NCBI GenBank assembly: GCA_963920705.1
Contig: OY987226.1
Coordinates: 24,323,136-24,387,135, forward strand
Length of the DNA: 64,000 nt
Direction: 5' to 3'
DNA from: Odiellus spinosus
Lineage: Eukaryota; Arthropoda; Arachnida; Opiliones; Phalangiidae
Below, piece by piece: positions 1-13,859 of this stretch (the stretch's first letter is position 1; each line of letters starts with the position of its first letter). The position numbers were made by a program, and so were the translations under genes. Under the pieces are notes generated by a model. It did no database searches, was not told where the DNA came from, and saw nothing but the letters and a program-made list of their open reading frames with translations.

Positions 1-3000
1 TAATAAACCCCCTGTAAAATAAATAATCAAAGATTTTAGAAGGGGTACCCCTTGAAAAAAAAAATAATACACCCTATGTAAAATAAATAATCAAAGATTT
101 TAAAAGGGGTACCCCTTTTAAAAAAAATAATAGACCCCTTGTAAAAAAAATAATACACCCCCTGTAAAATAAATAATCAAAGATTTTACAAGGGGTACCC
201 CTTGTAAAATAAATAATCAAAGATTTTAGAAGGGGTACCCTTTGTAAAAAAAATAATACACCCTTTGTTAAATAAATGATCAAAGATTTTATAAGGGGTA
301 CCCCTTGTAAAAAAAATAATAAACCCGCTGTAAAATAAATAATCAAAGATTTTACAAGGGGTATCCCTTGTAAAAAAATAATACACCCCCCTGTAAAATA
401 AATTATCAAAGATTTTATAAGCGGTACCCCTTGTAAAAAAAATAATACACCCCCTGTTAAATAAATGATCAAAGATTTTACAAGGCGTACCGTACCCTTG
501 TAAAAAAAATAATACACCCCCGTTAAAATAAATAATCTAAGATTTTAGAATTGGTACCCCTTGTAAAAAAAAAATAACACACCCCCTGTAAAATAAATAA
601 TCAAAGATTTTACAGGGGTACCTCTAGTAAAAAAATAATACACCTGCTGTAAAATAAATAATAAAAGATTTTACAAGGGGTATCCCTTGTAAAAAAAAAT
701 AATACACCCCCTGTAAAATAAATAATCAAAGATTTTACAAGGGGTACCCCTTGTAAAAAAAATAATACACCCCCTGTAAAATAAATAATCAAAGATTTTA
801 AAAGGGGTGCCCCTTGTGAAAAAATAATACACCCCCTTTTAAATAATCAAAGATTTAACAAGGGGTACCCCTTGTAATAAAAAATAATACACCCCCTGTA
901 AAACAAATAATCAAAGATTTTAAAAAAGATTTGTAAAAATTTGTTTTTTTATTTTCGAAATTTTCACAAGGGGTTCCCCTTGTACTTTTTTTTTTATATT
1001 TTTATACAAGGGGTACCTCTTGTTAAATTTTTTTTTCCGATTTTTTCACAAGGGGTACCCCTTGTAAAAATTTTTTTTTTTTATTTTCGAAATTTTTACA
1101 AGGTGTACCCCTTGTAAAAAAAATAATACACCCCCTGTAAAATAAATAATCAAAGATTTTACAAGGGGTACACCTTGTAAAATAATAGTACACCCCCTGT
1201 AAAATAAATAATCAAAGATTTTAAAAGGGGTACCCCTTGTAAAAAAAATAATAGACCCCATGTAAAAAAAATAATACACCCCCTGTAAAATTAATCAAAG
1301 ATTTTACAAGGGGTACCCCTTGTAAAAAAATAATAAACCCCCTGTAAAATAAATAATCAAAGATTTTAGAAGGGGTCCCCTTGAAAAAAAATAATACACC
1401 CTATGTAAAATAAATAATCAAAGATTTTAAAAGGGGTACCCCTTTAAAAAAAAATAATAGACCCCTTGTAAAAAAAATAATACACCCCCTATAAAATAAA
1501 TAATCAAAGATTTTACAAGGGGTACCCCTTGTAAAATAAATGATCAAAGATTTTATAAGGGGTACCCCTTGTAAAAAAAATAATAAACCCCCTGTAAAAT
1601 AAATAATCAAAGATTTTACAAGGGGTATCCCTTGTAAAAAAATAATACACCCCCCTGTAAAATAAATTATCAAAGATTTTATAAGCGGTACCCCTTGTAA
1701 AAAAAATAATACACCCCCTGTTAAATAAATGATCAAAGATTTTACAAGGCGTACCGTACCCTTGTAAAAAAAATAATACACCCCCGTTAAAATAAATAAT
1801 CTAAGATTTTATAATTGGTACCCCTTGTAAAAAAAAAATAACACAACCCCTGTAAAGTAAATAATCAAAGATTTTAGAAGGGGTACCCCTTGTAAAAAAA
1901 ATAATACACCCACGTTAAAAAAAATAATCTAAGATTTTAGAATTGTTACCCCTTGTAAAAAAAAATAACACACCCCCTGTAAAATAAATAATCAAAGATT
2001 TTAGAAGGGGTACCCCTTGTAAAAAAAATAATACACCCTTTGTTAAATAAATGATCAAAGATTTTATAAGGGGTACCCCTTGTAAAAAAAATAATAAACC
2101 CCCTGTAAAATAAATAATCAAAGATTTTACAAGGGGTACCCTTGTAAAAAAAATAATACCTCTGTAAAAAAAAGAATACACCCCCTGTAAAATTATCAAA
2201 GATTTTACAAGGGGTACCCCTTGTAAAAAAAATAATACACCCCCTGTTAAATAAATGATCAAAGATTTTACAAGGCGTACCGTACCCTTGTAAAAAAATA
2301 ATACACCCCCGTTAAAATAAATAATCTAAGATTTTAGAATTGGTACCCCTTGTAAAAAAAAATAACACACCATCTGTAAAATAAATAATCAAAGATTTTA
2401 CAGGGGTACCCCTAGTAAAAAAATAATACACCTGCTGTAAAATAAATAATAAAAGATTTTACAAGGGGTATCCCTTGTAAAAAAAAATAATACACCCCCT
2501 GTAAAATAAATAATCAAAGATTTTACAAGGGGTACCCCTTGTAAAAAAAATAATACACCCCCTGTAAAATAAATAATCAAAGATTTTACAATGGGTACCC
2601 CTTGTAAAAAAAAATAACACACCCCCTGTAATATAACTAATCAAAGATTTTAAAAGGGGTACCCCCTTGTAAAAAAAATAATACACCCACTGTAAAATAA
2701 ATAATCCAAGATTTTACAAGGGGTACCCCTTGTAAAAAAAATAATACACCCCTGTAAATTAAATAATCAAAGATTTTAAAAGGGGTACCCCTTGTAAAAA
2801 AAATAATACACCCCCTTTTAAATAATCAAAGATTTAACAAGGGGTACCCCTTGTAATAAAAAATAATACACCCCCTGTAAAACAAATAATCAAAGATTTT
2901 AAAAAAGATTTGTAAAAATTTGTTTTTTTATTTTCGAAATTTTCACAAGGGGTTCCCCTTGTACTTTTTTTTTTATTTTCGAAATTTTACAAGGGGTACC

Positions 3001-6000
3001 CCTTGTAAAAAAAATAATACACCCCCTGTAAAATAAATAATCAAAGATTTTAAAAGGGGTACCCCTTGTAAAAAAAATAATAGACCCCCTGTAAAAAAAA
3101 TAATACACCCCCTGTAAAATTAATCAAAGATTTTACAAGGGGTACCCCTTGTAAAAAAAATAATAAACCCCCTGTAAAATAAATAATCAAAGATTTTAGA
3201 AGGGGTACCCCTTGAAAAAAAAAATACACCCTATGTAAAATAAATAATCAAAGATTTTAAAAGGGGTACCCCTTTTAAAAAAAAATAATAGACCCCTTGT
3301 AAAAAAAATAATACACCCCCTGTTAAATAAATAATCAAAGATTTTACAAGGGGTACCCCTTGTAAAATAAATAATCAAAGATTTTACAAGGGGTACCCCT
3401 TGTAAAAAAAATAATACACCCCTGTAAATTAAATAATCAAAGATTTTACAAGGGGTACCTCTTGTAAAAAAATAATACACACCCTGTAAAATAAATAATC
3501 AAAGATTTTACAAGGGGTACCCCTTGTAAAAAAATAATACACCCCCTGTAAAATAAATAATCGAAGATTTTACAAGGGGTACCCCTTGTAAAAAAATAAT
3601 ACACCCCCTGTAAAATAAATAATCAAAGATTTTACAAGGGGTACCCCTTGTAAAAAAAAATAATACACCCCCTGTAAAATAAATTATCAAAGATTTTACA
3701 AGCGGTACCCCTTGTAAAAAAAATAATACACCCCCTGTTAAATAAATGATCAAAGATTTTACAAGGCGTACCGTACCCTTGTAAAAAAAATAATACACCC
3801 CCGTTAAAATAAATAATCTAAGATTTTAGAATTGGTACCCCTTGTAAAAAAAAAAAAAATAACACACCCCCTGTAAAATAAATAATCAAAGATTTTACAG
3901 GGGTACCCCTAGTAAAAAAATAATACACCTCCTGTAAAATAAATAATCAAAGATTTTACAAGGGGTATCCCTAGTAAAAAAATAATACACCCCCTGTAAA
4001 ATTAATCAAAGATTTTACAAGGGGTACCATTTGTAAAAAAATAATACACCCCTGTAAAATAAATAATCTAAGATTTTAGAAGGGGTACCCCTTGTAAAAA
4101 AAATAATACACCCTTTGTTAAATAAATGATCAAAGATTTTATAAGGGGTACCCCTTGTAAAAAAAATAATAAACCCCCTGTAAAATAAATAATCAAAGAT
4201 TTTACAAGGGGTATCCCTTGTAAAAAATAATACACCCCCCTGTAAAATAAATTATCAAAGATTTTATAAGCGGTACCCCTTGTAAAAAAAATAATACACC
4301 CCCTGTTAAATAAATGATCAAAGATTTTACAAGCGGTACCCCTTGTAAAAAAAATAATACACCCCCTGTTAAATAAATGATCAAAGATTTTACAAGGCGT
4401 ACCGTACCCTTGTAAAAAAAATAATACACCCCCGTTAAAATAAATAATCTAAGATTTTAGAATTGGTACCCCGTGTAAAAAAAAATAACACACCCCCTGT
4501 AAAATAAATAATCAAAGATTTTACAGGGGTACCCCTAGTAAAAAAATAATACACCTCCTGTAAAATAAATAATCAAAGATTTTACAAGGGGTATCCCTTG
4601 TAAAAAAAATAATACACCCCCTGTAAAATAAATATTCAAAGATTTTAGAAGGGGTACCCCTTGTAAAAAAATAATACACCCTATGTAAAATAAATAATCA
4701 AAGATTTTAAAAAGGGTACCCCTTGTAAAAAAAATAATAGACCCCTGTAAAAAAAATAATACACCCCCTGTTAAATTAATCAAAGATTTTACAAGGGGTA
4801 CCCCTTGTAAAAAAAAATAATACACCCCTGTAAAATAAATAATCAAAGATTTTACAAGGCGTACCTCTTGTAAAAAAATAATACACTCCCTGTAAAATAA
4901 ATAATCAAAGATTTTACAAGGGGTACCCCTTGTAAAAAAATAATACACCCCCTGTAAAATAAATAATCGAAGATTTTACAAGGGGTACCACTTGTAAAAA
5001 AAATAATACACCCCCTGTAAAATAAATAATCAAAGATTTTACAAGGGGTACACCTTGTAAAAAATATAATACACCCCCTGTAAAATAAATAATCAAAGAT
5101 TTTACAAGGGGTACCCCTTGTAAAAAAAAATAATACACCCCCTGTAAAATAAATTATCAAAGATTTTACAAGCGGTACCCCTTGTAAAAAAATAATACAC
5201 CCCCTGTTAAATAAATAATCAAAGATTTTACAGGGGTACCCCTAGTAAAAAAATAATACACCTCCTGTAAAATAAATAATCAAAGATTTTACAAGGGGTA
5301 TCCCTTGTGAAAAAAATAATACACCCCCTGTAAAATAAATAATCAAAGATTTTACAAGGGGTACCCTTGTAAAAAAAATAATAGACCCCTGTAAAAAAAA
5401 TAATACACCCCCTGTAAAATTATCAAAGATTTTACAAGGGGTACCCCTTGTAAAAAAAAATAACACACCCCCTGTAAAATAAATAATCAAAGATTTTAGA
5501 AGGGGTACCCCTTGTAAAAAAAATAATACACCCTTTGTTAAATAAATAATCAAAGATTTTATAAGGGGTACCCCTTGTAAAAAAAAATAATAAACCCCCT
5601 GTAAAATAAATAATCAAAGATTTTACAAGGGGTACCCTTGTAAAAAAAATAATAGACCCCTTTAAAAAAAATAATACACCCCCTGTAAAATTATCAAAGA
5701 TTTTACAAGGGGTACCCCTTGTAAAAAAAATAATACACCCCCTGTAAAATTATCAAAGATTTTACAAGGGGTACCCCTTGGAAAAAAAATAATACACCCC
5801 CTGTAAAATAAATAATCAAAGATTTTACAAGGGGAACACCTTGTAAAAAAAATAGTACACCCCCTGTAAAATAAATAATCAAAGATTTTACAAGGGGTAC
5901 CCCTTGTAAAAAAAATAATAGACCCCCTGTTAAAAAAATAATACACCCCCTGTAAAATTAATCAAAGATTTTACAAGGGGTACCCCTTGTAAAAAAAATA

Positions 6001-9000
6001 ATAAACCCCCTGTAAAATAAATAATCAAAGATTTTAGAAGAGGTACCCCTTGAAAAAAAATAATAAACCCCCTGTAAAATAAATAATCAAAGATTTTACA
6101 AGGGGTACCCTTGTAAAAAAAATAATAGACCCCTTTAAAAAAAATAATACACCCCCTGTAAAATTATCAAAGATTTTACAAGGGGTACCCCTTGTAAAAA
6201 AAATAATACACCCCCTGTAAAATAAATTATCAAAGATTTTATAAGCGGTACCCCTTGTAAAAAAAATAATACACCCCCTGTTAAATAAATGATCAAAGAT
6301 TTTACAAGGCGTACCGTACCCTTGTAAAAAAAATAATACACCCCCGTTAAAATAAATAATCTAAGATTTTAGAATTGGTACCCCTTGTAAAAAAAAATAA
6401 CACACCCCCTGTAAAATAAATAATCAAAGATTTTAGAAGGGGTACCCCTTGTAAAAAAAATAATACACCCCCTGTTAAATAAATGATCAAAGATTTTACA
6501 AGGGGTACCCCTTGTAAAAAAAATAATAAACCCCCTGTAAAATAAATAATCAAAGATTTTACAAGGGGTACCCTTGTAAAAAAAATAATAGACCCCTGTA
6601 AAAAAAAGAATACACCCCCTGTAAAATTATCAAAGATTTTACAAGGGGTACCCCTTGTAAAAAAAATAATACACCCCCTGTTAAATAAATGATCAAAGAT
6701 TTTACAAGGCGTACCGTACCCTTGTAAAAAAAATAATACACCCCCGTTAAAATAAATAATCTAAGATTTTAGAATTGGTACCCCTTGTAAAAAAAAATAA
6801 CACACCATCTGTAAAATAAATAATCAAAGATTTTACAGGGGTACGCCTAGTAAAAAAATAATACACCTGCTGTAAAATAAATAATAAAAGATTTTACAAG
6901 GGGTATCCCTTGTAAAAAAAAATAATACACCCCCTGTAAAATAAATAATCAAAGATTTTACAAGGGGTACCCCTTGTAAAAAAAATAATACACCCCCGTA
7001 AAATAAATAATCAAAGATTTTACAATGGGTACCCCTTGTAAAAAAAAATAACACACCCCCTGTAAAATAACTAATCAAAGATTTTAAAAGGGGTACCCCC
7101 TTGTAAAAAAAATAATACACCCACTGTAAAATAAATAATCCAAGATTTTACAATGGGTACCCCTGGTAAAAAAAAATAATACACCCCCTTTAAAATAAAT
7201 AATCAAAGATTTTAAAAGGGGTACCCCTTGTAAAAAAAAATAATACACCCCATGTAAAGTAAATAATCAAAGATTTTACAAGGGGTACCCCTTGTACTTT
7301 TTTTTTTTATATTTTTATACAAGGGGTACCTCTTGTTAAATTTTTTTTTCCGATTTTTTCACGAGGGGTACCCCTTGTAAAAATTTTTTTTTTTTATTTT
7401 CGAAATTTTTACAAGGTGTACCCCTTGTAAAAAAAATAATACACCCCCTGTAAAATAAATAATCAAAGATTTTACAAGGGGTACACCTTGTAAAAAAATA
7501 GTACACCCCCTGTAAAATAAATAATCAAAGATTTTAAAAGGGGTACCCCTTGTAAAAAAAATAATAGACCCCATGTAAAAAAAATAATACACCCCCTGTA
7601 AAATTAATCAAAGATTTTACAAGGGGTACCCCTTGTAAAAAAAATAATAAACCCCCTGTAAAATAAATAATCAAAGATTTTAGAAGGGGTACCCCTTGAA
7701 AAAAAATAATACACCCTATGTAAAATAAATAATCAAAGATTTTAAAAGGGGTACCCCTTTTAAAAAAAATAATAGACCCCTTGTAAAAAAATAATACACC
7801 CCCTGTAAAATAAATAATCAAAGATTTTACAAGGGGTACCCCTTGTAAAATAAATGATCAAAGATTTTATAAGGGGTACCCCTTGTAAAATAAATGATCA
7901 AAGATTTTACAAGGGGTACCCCTTGTAAAAAAAATAATACACCCCCTGTTAAATAAATGATCAAAGATTTTACAAGGCGTACCGTACCCTTGTAAAAAAA
8001 ATAATACACCCCCGTTAAAATAAATAATCTAAGATTTTAGAATTGGTACCCCTTGTAAAAAAAAATAACACACCATCTGTAAAATAAATAATCAAAGATT
8101 TTACAGGGGTACGCCTAGTAAAAAAATAATACACCTGCTGTAAAATAAATAATAAAAGATTTTACAAGGGGTATCCCTTGTAAAAAAAAATAATACACCC
8201 CCTGTAAAATAAATAATCAAAGATTTTACAAGGGGTACCCCTTGTAAAAAAAATAATACACCCCCGTAAAATAAATAATCAAAGATTTTACAATGGGTAC
8301 CCCTTGTAAAAAAAAATAACACACCCCCTGTAAAATAACTAATCAAAGATTTTAAAAGGGGTACCCCCTTGTAAAAAAAATAATACACCCACTGTAAAAT
8401 AAATAATCCAAGATTTTACAATGGGTACCCCTGGTAAAAAAAAATAATACACCCCCTTTAAAATAAATAATCAAAGATTTTAAAAGGGGTACCCCTTGTA
8501 AAAAAAAATAATACACCCCATGTAAAGTAAATAATCAAAGATTTTACAAGGGGTACCCCTTGTACTTTTTTTTTTTATATTTTTATACAAGGGGTACCTC
8601 TTGTTAAATTTTTTTTTCCGATTTTTTCACGAGGGGTACCCCTTGTAAAAATTTTTTTTTTTTATTTTCGAAATTTTTACAAGGTGTACCCCTTGTAAAA
8701 AAAATAATACACCCCCTGTAAAATAAATAATCAAAGATTTTACAAGGGGTACACCTTGTAAAAAAATAGTACACCCCCTGTAAAATAAATAATCAAAGAT
8801 TTTAAAAGGGGTACCCCTTGTAAAAAAAATAATAGACCCCATGTAAAAAAAATAATACACCCCCTGTAAAATTAATCAAAGATTTTACAAGGGGTACCCC
8901 TTGTAAAAAAAATAATAAACCCCCTGTAAAATAAATAATCAAAGATTTTAGAAGGGGTACCCCTTGAAAAAAAATAATACACCCTATGTAAAATAAATAA

Positions 9001-10748
9001 TCAAAGATTTTAAAAGGGGTACCCCTTTTAAAAAAAATAATAGACCCCTTGTAAAAAAATAATACACCCCCTGTAAAATAAATAATCAAAGATTTTACAA
9101 GGGGTACCCCTTGTAAAATAAATGATCAAAGATTTTATAAGGGGTACCCCTTGTAAAAAAAAATAATAAACCCCCTGTAAAATAAATAATCAAAGATTTT
9201 ACAAGGGGTATCCCTTGTAAAAAAATAATACACCCCCCTGTAAAATAAATTATCAAAGATTTTATAAGCGGTACCCCTTGTAAAAAAAATAATACACCCC
9301 CTGTTAAATAAATGATCAAAGATTTTACAAGGCGTACCGTACCCTTGTAAAAAAAATAATACACCCCCGTTAAAATAAATAATCTAAGATTTTAGAATTG
9401 GTACCCCTTGTAAAAAAAAATAACACACCCCCTGTAAAATAAATAATCAAAGATTTTAGAAGGGGTACCCCTTGTAAAAAAAATAATACACCCCCTGTTA
9501 AATAAATGATCAAAGATTTTACAAGGGGTACCTCTTGTAAAAAAAATAATAAACCCCCTGTAAAATAAATAATCAAAGATTTTACAAGGGGTACCCTTGT
9601 AAAAAAAATAATAGACCCCTGTAAAAAAAAATACACCCCCTGTAAAATTATCAAAGATTTTACAAGGGGTACCCCTTGTAAAAAAAATAATACACCCCCT
9701 GTTAAATAAATGATCAAAGATTTTACAAGGCGTACCGTACCCTTGTAAAAAAAATAATACACCCCCGTTAAAATAAATAATCTAAGATTTTAGAATTGGT
9801 ACCCCTTGTAAAAAAAAATAACACACCATCTGTAAAATAAATAATCAAAGATTTTACAGGGGTACCCCTAGTAAAAAAATAATACACCTGCTGTAAAATA
9901 AATAATAAAAGATTTTACAAGGGGTATCCCTTGTAAAAAAAAATAATACACCCCCTGTAAAATAAATAATCAAAGATTTTACAAGGGGTACCCCTTGTAA
10001 AAAAAATAATACACCCCCGTAAAATAAATAATCAATGATTTTACAATGGGTACCCCTTGTAAAAAAAAATAACACACCCCCTGTAAAATAACTAATCAAA
10101 GATTTTAAAAGGGGTACCCCCTTGTAAAAAAAATAATACACCCACTGTAAAATAAATAATCCAAGATTTTACAATGGGTACCCCTGGTAAAAAAAAATAA
10201 TACACCCCCTTTAAAATAAATAATCAAAGATTTTAAAAGGGGTACCCCTTGTAAAAAAAAATAATACACCCCATGTAAAGTAAATAATCAAAGATTTTAC
10301 AAGGGGTACCCCTTGTAAAAAAATAATACACCCCCTGAAAAATAAATAACCAAAGATTTTACAAGGGGTACCCCTTGTAAAAAAAATAATACACCCCTGT
10401 AAATTAAATAATCAAAGATTTTAAAAGGGGTACCCTTGTAAAAAAAATAATACACCCCCTTTTAAATAATCAAAGATTTAACAAGGGGTACCCCTTGTAA
10501 TAAAAAATAATACACCCCCTGTAAAACAAATAATCAAAGATTTTAAAAAAGATTTGTAAAAATTTTTTTTTTTTATTTTCGAAATTTTCACAAGGGGTTC
10601 CCCTTGTACTTTTTTTTTTATATTTTTATACAAGGGGTACCTCTTGTTAAATTTTTTTTTCCGATTTTTTCACAAGGGGTACCCCTTGTAAAAATTATTT
10701 TTTTTTATTTTCGAAATTTTTACAAGGGGTACCCCTTGTAAAAATTTC

Positions 10749-10760
<12 letters not shown>
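1..10760. repeat. Palindromic ~63-bp satellite array
   Basis: About 10.7 kb of tandem monomers of roughly 63 bp, continuing past the left window edge. Each monomer has a dyad with core ACAAGGGGTACCCCTTGT, extended by TTTT on the left and AAAA on the right in the best copies, so a 26-bp perfect palindrome containing a KpnI site. The rest is A-tracts, an ACACCCCCTGT block and AAATAAATAATCAAAGAT. A marker variant with the sequence GGCGTACCGTACCC recurs about every 0.4-1.5 kb. T-rich variant blocks lie near 930-1110, 2910-2990, 7290-7425, 8558-8690 and 10550-10780. Because 63 is a multiple of 3, long false reading frames run through it on the - strand. The array ends in a poly-T tract at about 10750-10780. 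I see no gene in it. Confidence 0.97.
6750..9290. repeat. Two tandem 1268-bp higher-order satellite units
   Basis: Positions around 6833, 7359 and 7534 recur essentially unchanged at 8101, 8627 and 8802, a constant offset of 1268 bp (about 20 monomers). The unit includes one T-rich variant block and one GGCGTACCGTACCC marker monomer. Looser relatives occur at 74-1400 versus 1401-2700 (offset near 1327) and near 9854. The near identity over more than a kilobase implies recent unequal exchange or amplification. Confidence 0.85.
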
Positions 10761-10780
<20 letters not shown>

Positions 10781-10783
<3 letters not shown>

Positions 10784-10900
10784 CTCCAATATTTGTCATC
10801 CTCACTCTGATCAGACACCCTAATATTTTTGATTAGGTTAGGTTAAGTTAGGTTAAATCATCTGATTGTCGGGGAGGTACTTTCTGGTATTCCAACTGGT
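10781..10900 (-). mobile_element. Helentron-like 5' end fragment (inverted)
   Basis: Read on the - strand from about 10899, this matches the 5' end of the element at 47312: a CAGTTGG-type start, TACCTCCCCGACAA at 10866-10879, then a TTAACCTAAC block and AATATTA. About 100 bp are recognisable, and the piece stops at the poly-T tract bordering the satellite. The GGTTAGGTTA motif here belongs to the element, so it is not evidence of a telomere. Confidence 0.6.
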
Positions 10901-12130
10901 TTTAACTGGTTCTTAATCGGATAAACTGATTTTTTAATCCGAGAGAATCCGATACTCGTTAAGTGCTTATCCGAAGGAAAGTTATTTAGGCAATCTTTTT
11001 ATCTATCTTTTTACAGTGCCTTGAATCTGCCAACCATTTGTGTAACGCTTTTTTAAATGAATAGTCGCTTTAAAATGAATTAGAACTACATTGTCAATTA
11101 ATTGCGCGTTATATGCCGCAAAAAAATAAATATAATAGAATTCGAGTTAAATTGACAGTTATGTGTTTGAGTATCGGTTAATCCTTTGATATCTGTAGAA
11201 AAAAAATGGAAACAGTTTGGACAGATAATTCGTATACAAAAATCAGTTAAAAAGTGATTAAATGTAGACAAATGGCCGGGTAAACATTTTTTACCATTTA
11301 TCTTATTTGCAAAATATCTGATACAGATAAGTTTGTTGAATGAAGGTAAAAATCGCCAGAAAGCAGTGTACACATCGACGACTATGCGAAAATCTGCCCA
11401 TAAATCGCGAAATTATCAACCTTAAACTTCTCTCCAAAGGGTGAATTCAACTTTGACAATGTAGTCTTGATAGTGCAAATATTTCAAAACATTTTTACAC
11501 CTAAGTAGTGTCTGCTCCATCAGTATAAATGTTAAAGTATTCTTTTTAAATTCAATGGTATTCCAATTTTTATAATTAAATATAATTTTTGGTTCTAGCG
11601 ATCTAATTAGTTCCCAAATCGATAAATAAAATAGTGCATAATTCGAAGCCGCCCTAACATTTTTTCACTTCTTTGCCAAGCGTTAACTTGTTTTGTAAAA
11701 AGATGTTTTTTTTTATGTACAATCATTATTACTTACATAAGATACTATACTTTCTTATACAACTATACACCACCATTACCCCATAATTGAATAGTATTGT
11801 CAATTTGTTCGTAATTTTTAGCGAGTGAATTAATGACGCGTGAAACGTTTGTCCTTGGCTCGCCTTTCAAATTTCACTTCGTAAATCGTGAACATATATT
11901 ACATGCGTTATATATTCAGAGATGGGTAGTTATATCTTGAATGAATTAAAGGGAAGGTGAACGATCGTCACACGCCTGTTGGGCCACATGTATTAAAGGG
12001 GGGGGGGCAGAATAATGGGCTGGGTAAAATGATGTATGTGGCAGTTAGCCATCACACCAAGCACGCTATCACCATGGATTAAGGCGGTAGTAAAGGGTTA
12101 TTTAGTACGATGAAAAAACACGAGATGGCA
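10901..12130. other. No gene seen; AT-rich unique sequence
   Basis: No supported gene. There are short open frames only (for example 11098-11373 on the - strand), without splice context, composition or similarity to support them. A G-run lies at 11998-12007. Patches such as AATCGGATAA at 10914-10923 resemble the old dispersed repeat found near 35250 and 62600. Confidence 0.5.
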
Positions 12131-12227
12131 CTAATTTTCATAATAGGGTCTCAGTTTTTCTTGGCGTAAGGATTGTTTGGGAATTATTTCCCACTTTATC
12201 GAACTCTCTCTTACCTCTTTCCCCAGT

Positions 12228-12960
12228 ATCCCGAACCTCTCCCACTTTTTGGAACTATAAATATTCCATTGACTTTTTGGATCTATAAATGTCCTATAGT
12301 TTCGTCTTTTTAGAATAATCAATATCCTATAATTTCGTCTTTTTAGAATAATCAATATCCTATAATTTGGCTCTTTGGAACTATAAATATTCTATTGGCT
12401 TTTTGGAACTATAAATATCTTATTAACTTATTGGAACTATAGATGTCCTAAAATTTTGGCTTTTTAGAACTATAAATATCATATAATTTTGGCTTTTTTG
12501 GAACTCTAAATTTGACTTTTTGGAACTCTAATATTTACTTTTTGGAACTCTAATATTTGTTTTTTCGGAACTCTAATATTTGACTTTCCGGAACTCTAAT
12601 ATATGGCTTTTCGGAACTCTAATATTTGGCTTTTCGGAACTCTAATATTTGGCTTTTCGGAACTCTAATATTTGGCTTTTCGGAACTCTAATATTTGGCT
12701 TTTCGGAACTCTAATATTTGGCTTTTCGGAACTCTAATATTTGACTTTTCGGAACTCTAATATTTGACTTTTCGGAACTCTAATATTTGACTTTTCGGAA
12801 CTCTAATATTTGACTTTTCGGAACTCTAATATTTGACTTTTCGGAACTCTAATTTTTTGACTTTTTGGAACTCTAATTTTTGACTTTTTGGAACTCTAAT
12901 TTTTGACATTTTGGAACTCTAATTTTTGACATTTTGGAACTCTAATTTTTGACTTTTTGC
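12228..12960. repeat. 22-23 bp minisatellite with diverged 30-35 bp flank units
   Basis: The core from about 12510 to 12850 is a 23-bp unit, CTTTTCGGAACTCTAATATT plus TGG or TGA. From 12850 to 12955 it becomes a 22-bp unit (AACTCTAATTTTTGAC). The left part (12228-12510) has longer, diverged units with TTTTTGGAACTATAAATAT and TCCTATAATTT. The left units match, in reverse complement, the array at 20650-21240. Confidence 0.93.
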
Positions 12961-13859
12961 AATACCTTCATTTTTTGTGGAATTGGGTCTTTAAGCTAAG
13001 CTTTTATAACGGTTATCAAATTCTAAATACTCATAATTCCCAATTGTTTCGTTACGCCAAAAATCAGTTTTCTAATTTACGAATTTTGCACGTTTGATGA
13101 AGTCATAACTTTATAACCGGCCAAAAAAACGTAGTTTTCTTTTTTAAATTTTAATAAAGCTTTCCTTAATGACTAAAATGTTCTTCGTTACCTTGGGCTG
13201 TATTTGAAATGTCAATCTTTAGATTTAACTGACCAGATCATGACGTATCATAATAAAGTCAATGATTACGGTTGGGGAAAGCCAAAGGAAAGTTATTAAA
13301 ATATTGACTGATTTGCGTACATTTTAAAGCGACGATTTGAAACTTAACACTTGATAACATGAAATTAACATTATAAACTAAACTTTATTTAAATAATATA
13401 GTAAAATGAGCAAACTTGGGGCATTGTGTGGCTGAACACAAATATAAACATTTTTTTTCCCTTCTAGAACCTTCATAAACAGTTCATAAATTTTTAGTTT
13501 GGAAGGGAAGGAATTTCATGTTCTTTTTTTTTTTTTTTGATTTATGCTCTCGGAAGAAAAAAGAAATTTTACAAATATGTTCAAGTTGCACGAGTAGGAG
13601 TGATGAAAAAAAAAGACAATTCTCAACGATAAACGCCTTTTAAATTCCAAACTTAAACCAGTTATAACGGTATATACGAAAACTAATAATCTAACACTTT
13701 GCCAAATGACTCGAAGGCAATTTAGATATCTTTAAAATTTTAGTAATTATTAAACAACGGCCGTATTAGATAGGGTAGAACCTCAATGGGCTAACGATTT
13801 AAAAAAGATATTTACGTATTAATAATAATTTTGGGTGTAACTGGATCAAAAAGCGTAGA
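12961..13859. other. No gene seen; AT-rich intergenic
   Basis: AT-rich sequence with homopolymer runs (T-run near 13530, A-run near 13605). I see no supported exon, repeat array or transposon end. Confidence 0.5.

Noticed and set aside
74-10141. Many 60-147 residue hydrophobic frames on the - strand (KSLIIYFTGGVLFFLQGVPL and KIFDYLFYRGCIIFFTRGTP types)
   Set aside because: They are two reading frames of the same 63-bp satellite monomer, open because 63 is divisible by 3 and the - strand lacks stops. They shift frame at every indel and have no gene signals.
10831-10860. TTAGG-like patch read as a telomere remnant next to the satellite
   Set aside because: It lies within an inverted Helentron-like 5' end that has the same motif in other copies.
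11098-11373. 91-residue - strand frame
   Set aside because: AT-rich codons typical of random open frames, no supporting context.
12510-12955. Regularly spaced repeats considered as CRISPR
   Set aside because: Direct head-to-tail minisatellite without unique spacers, in eukaryotic-type sequence.
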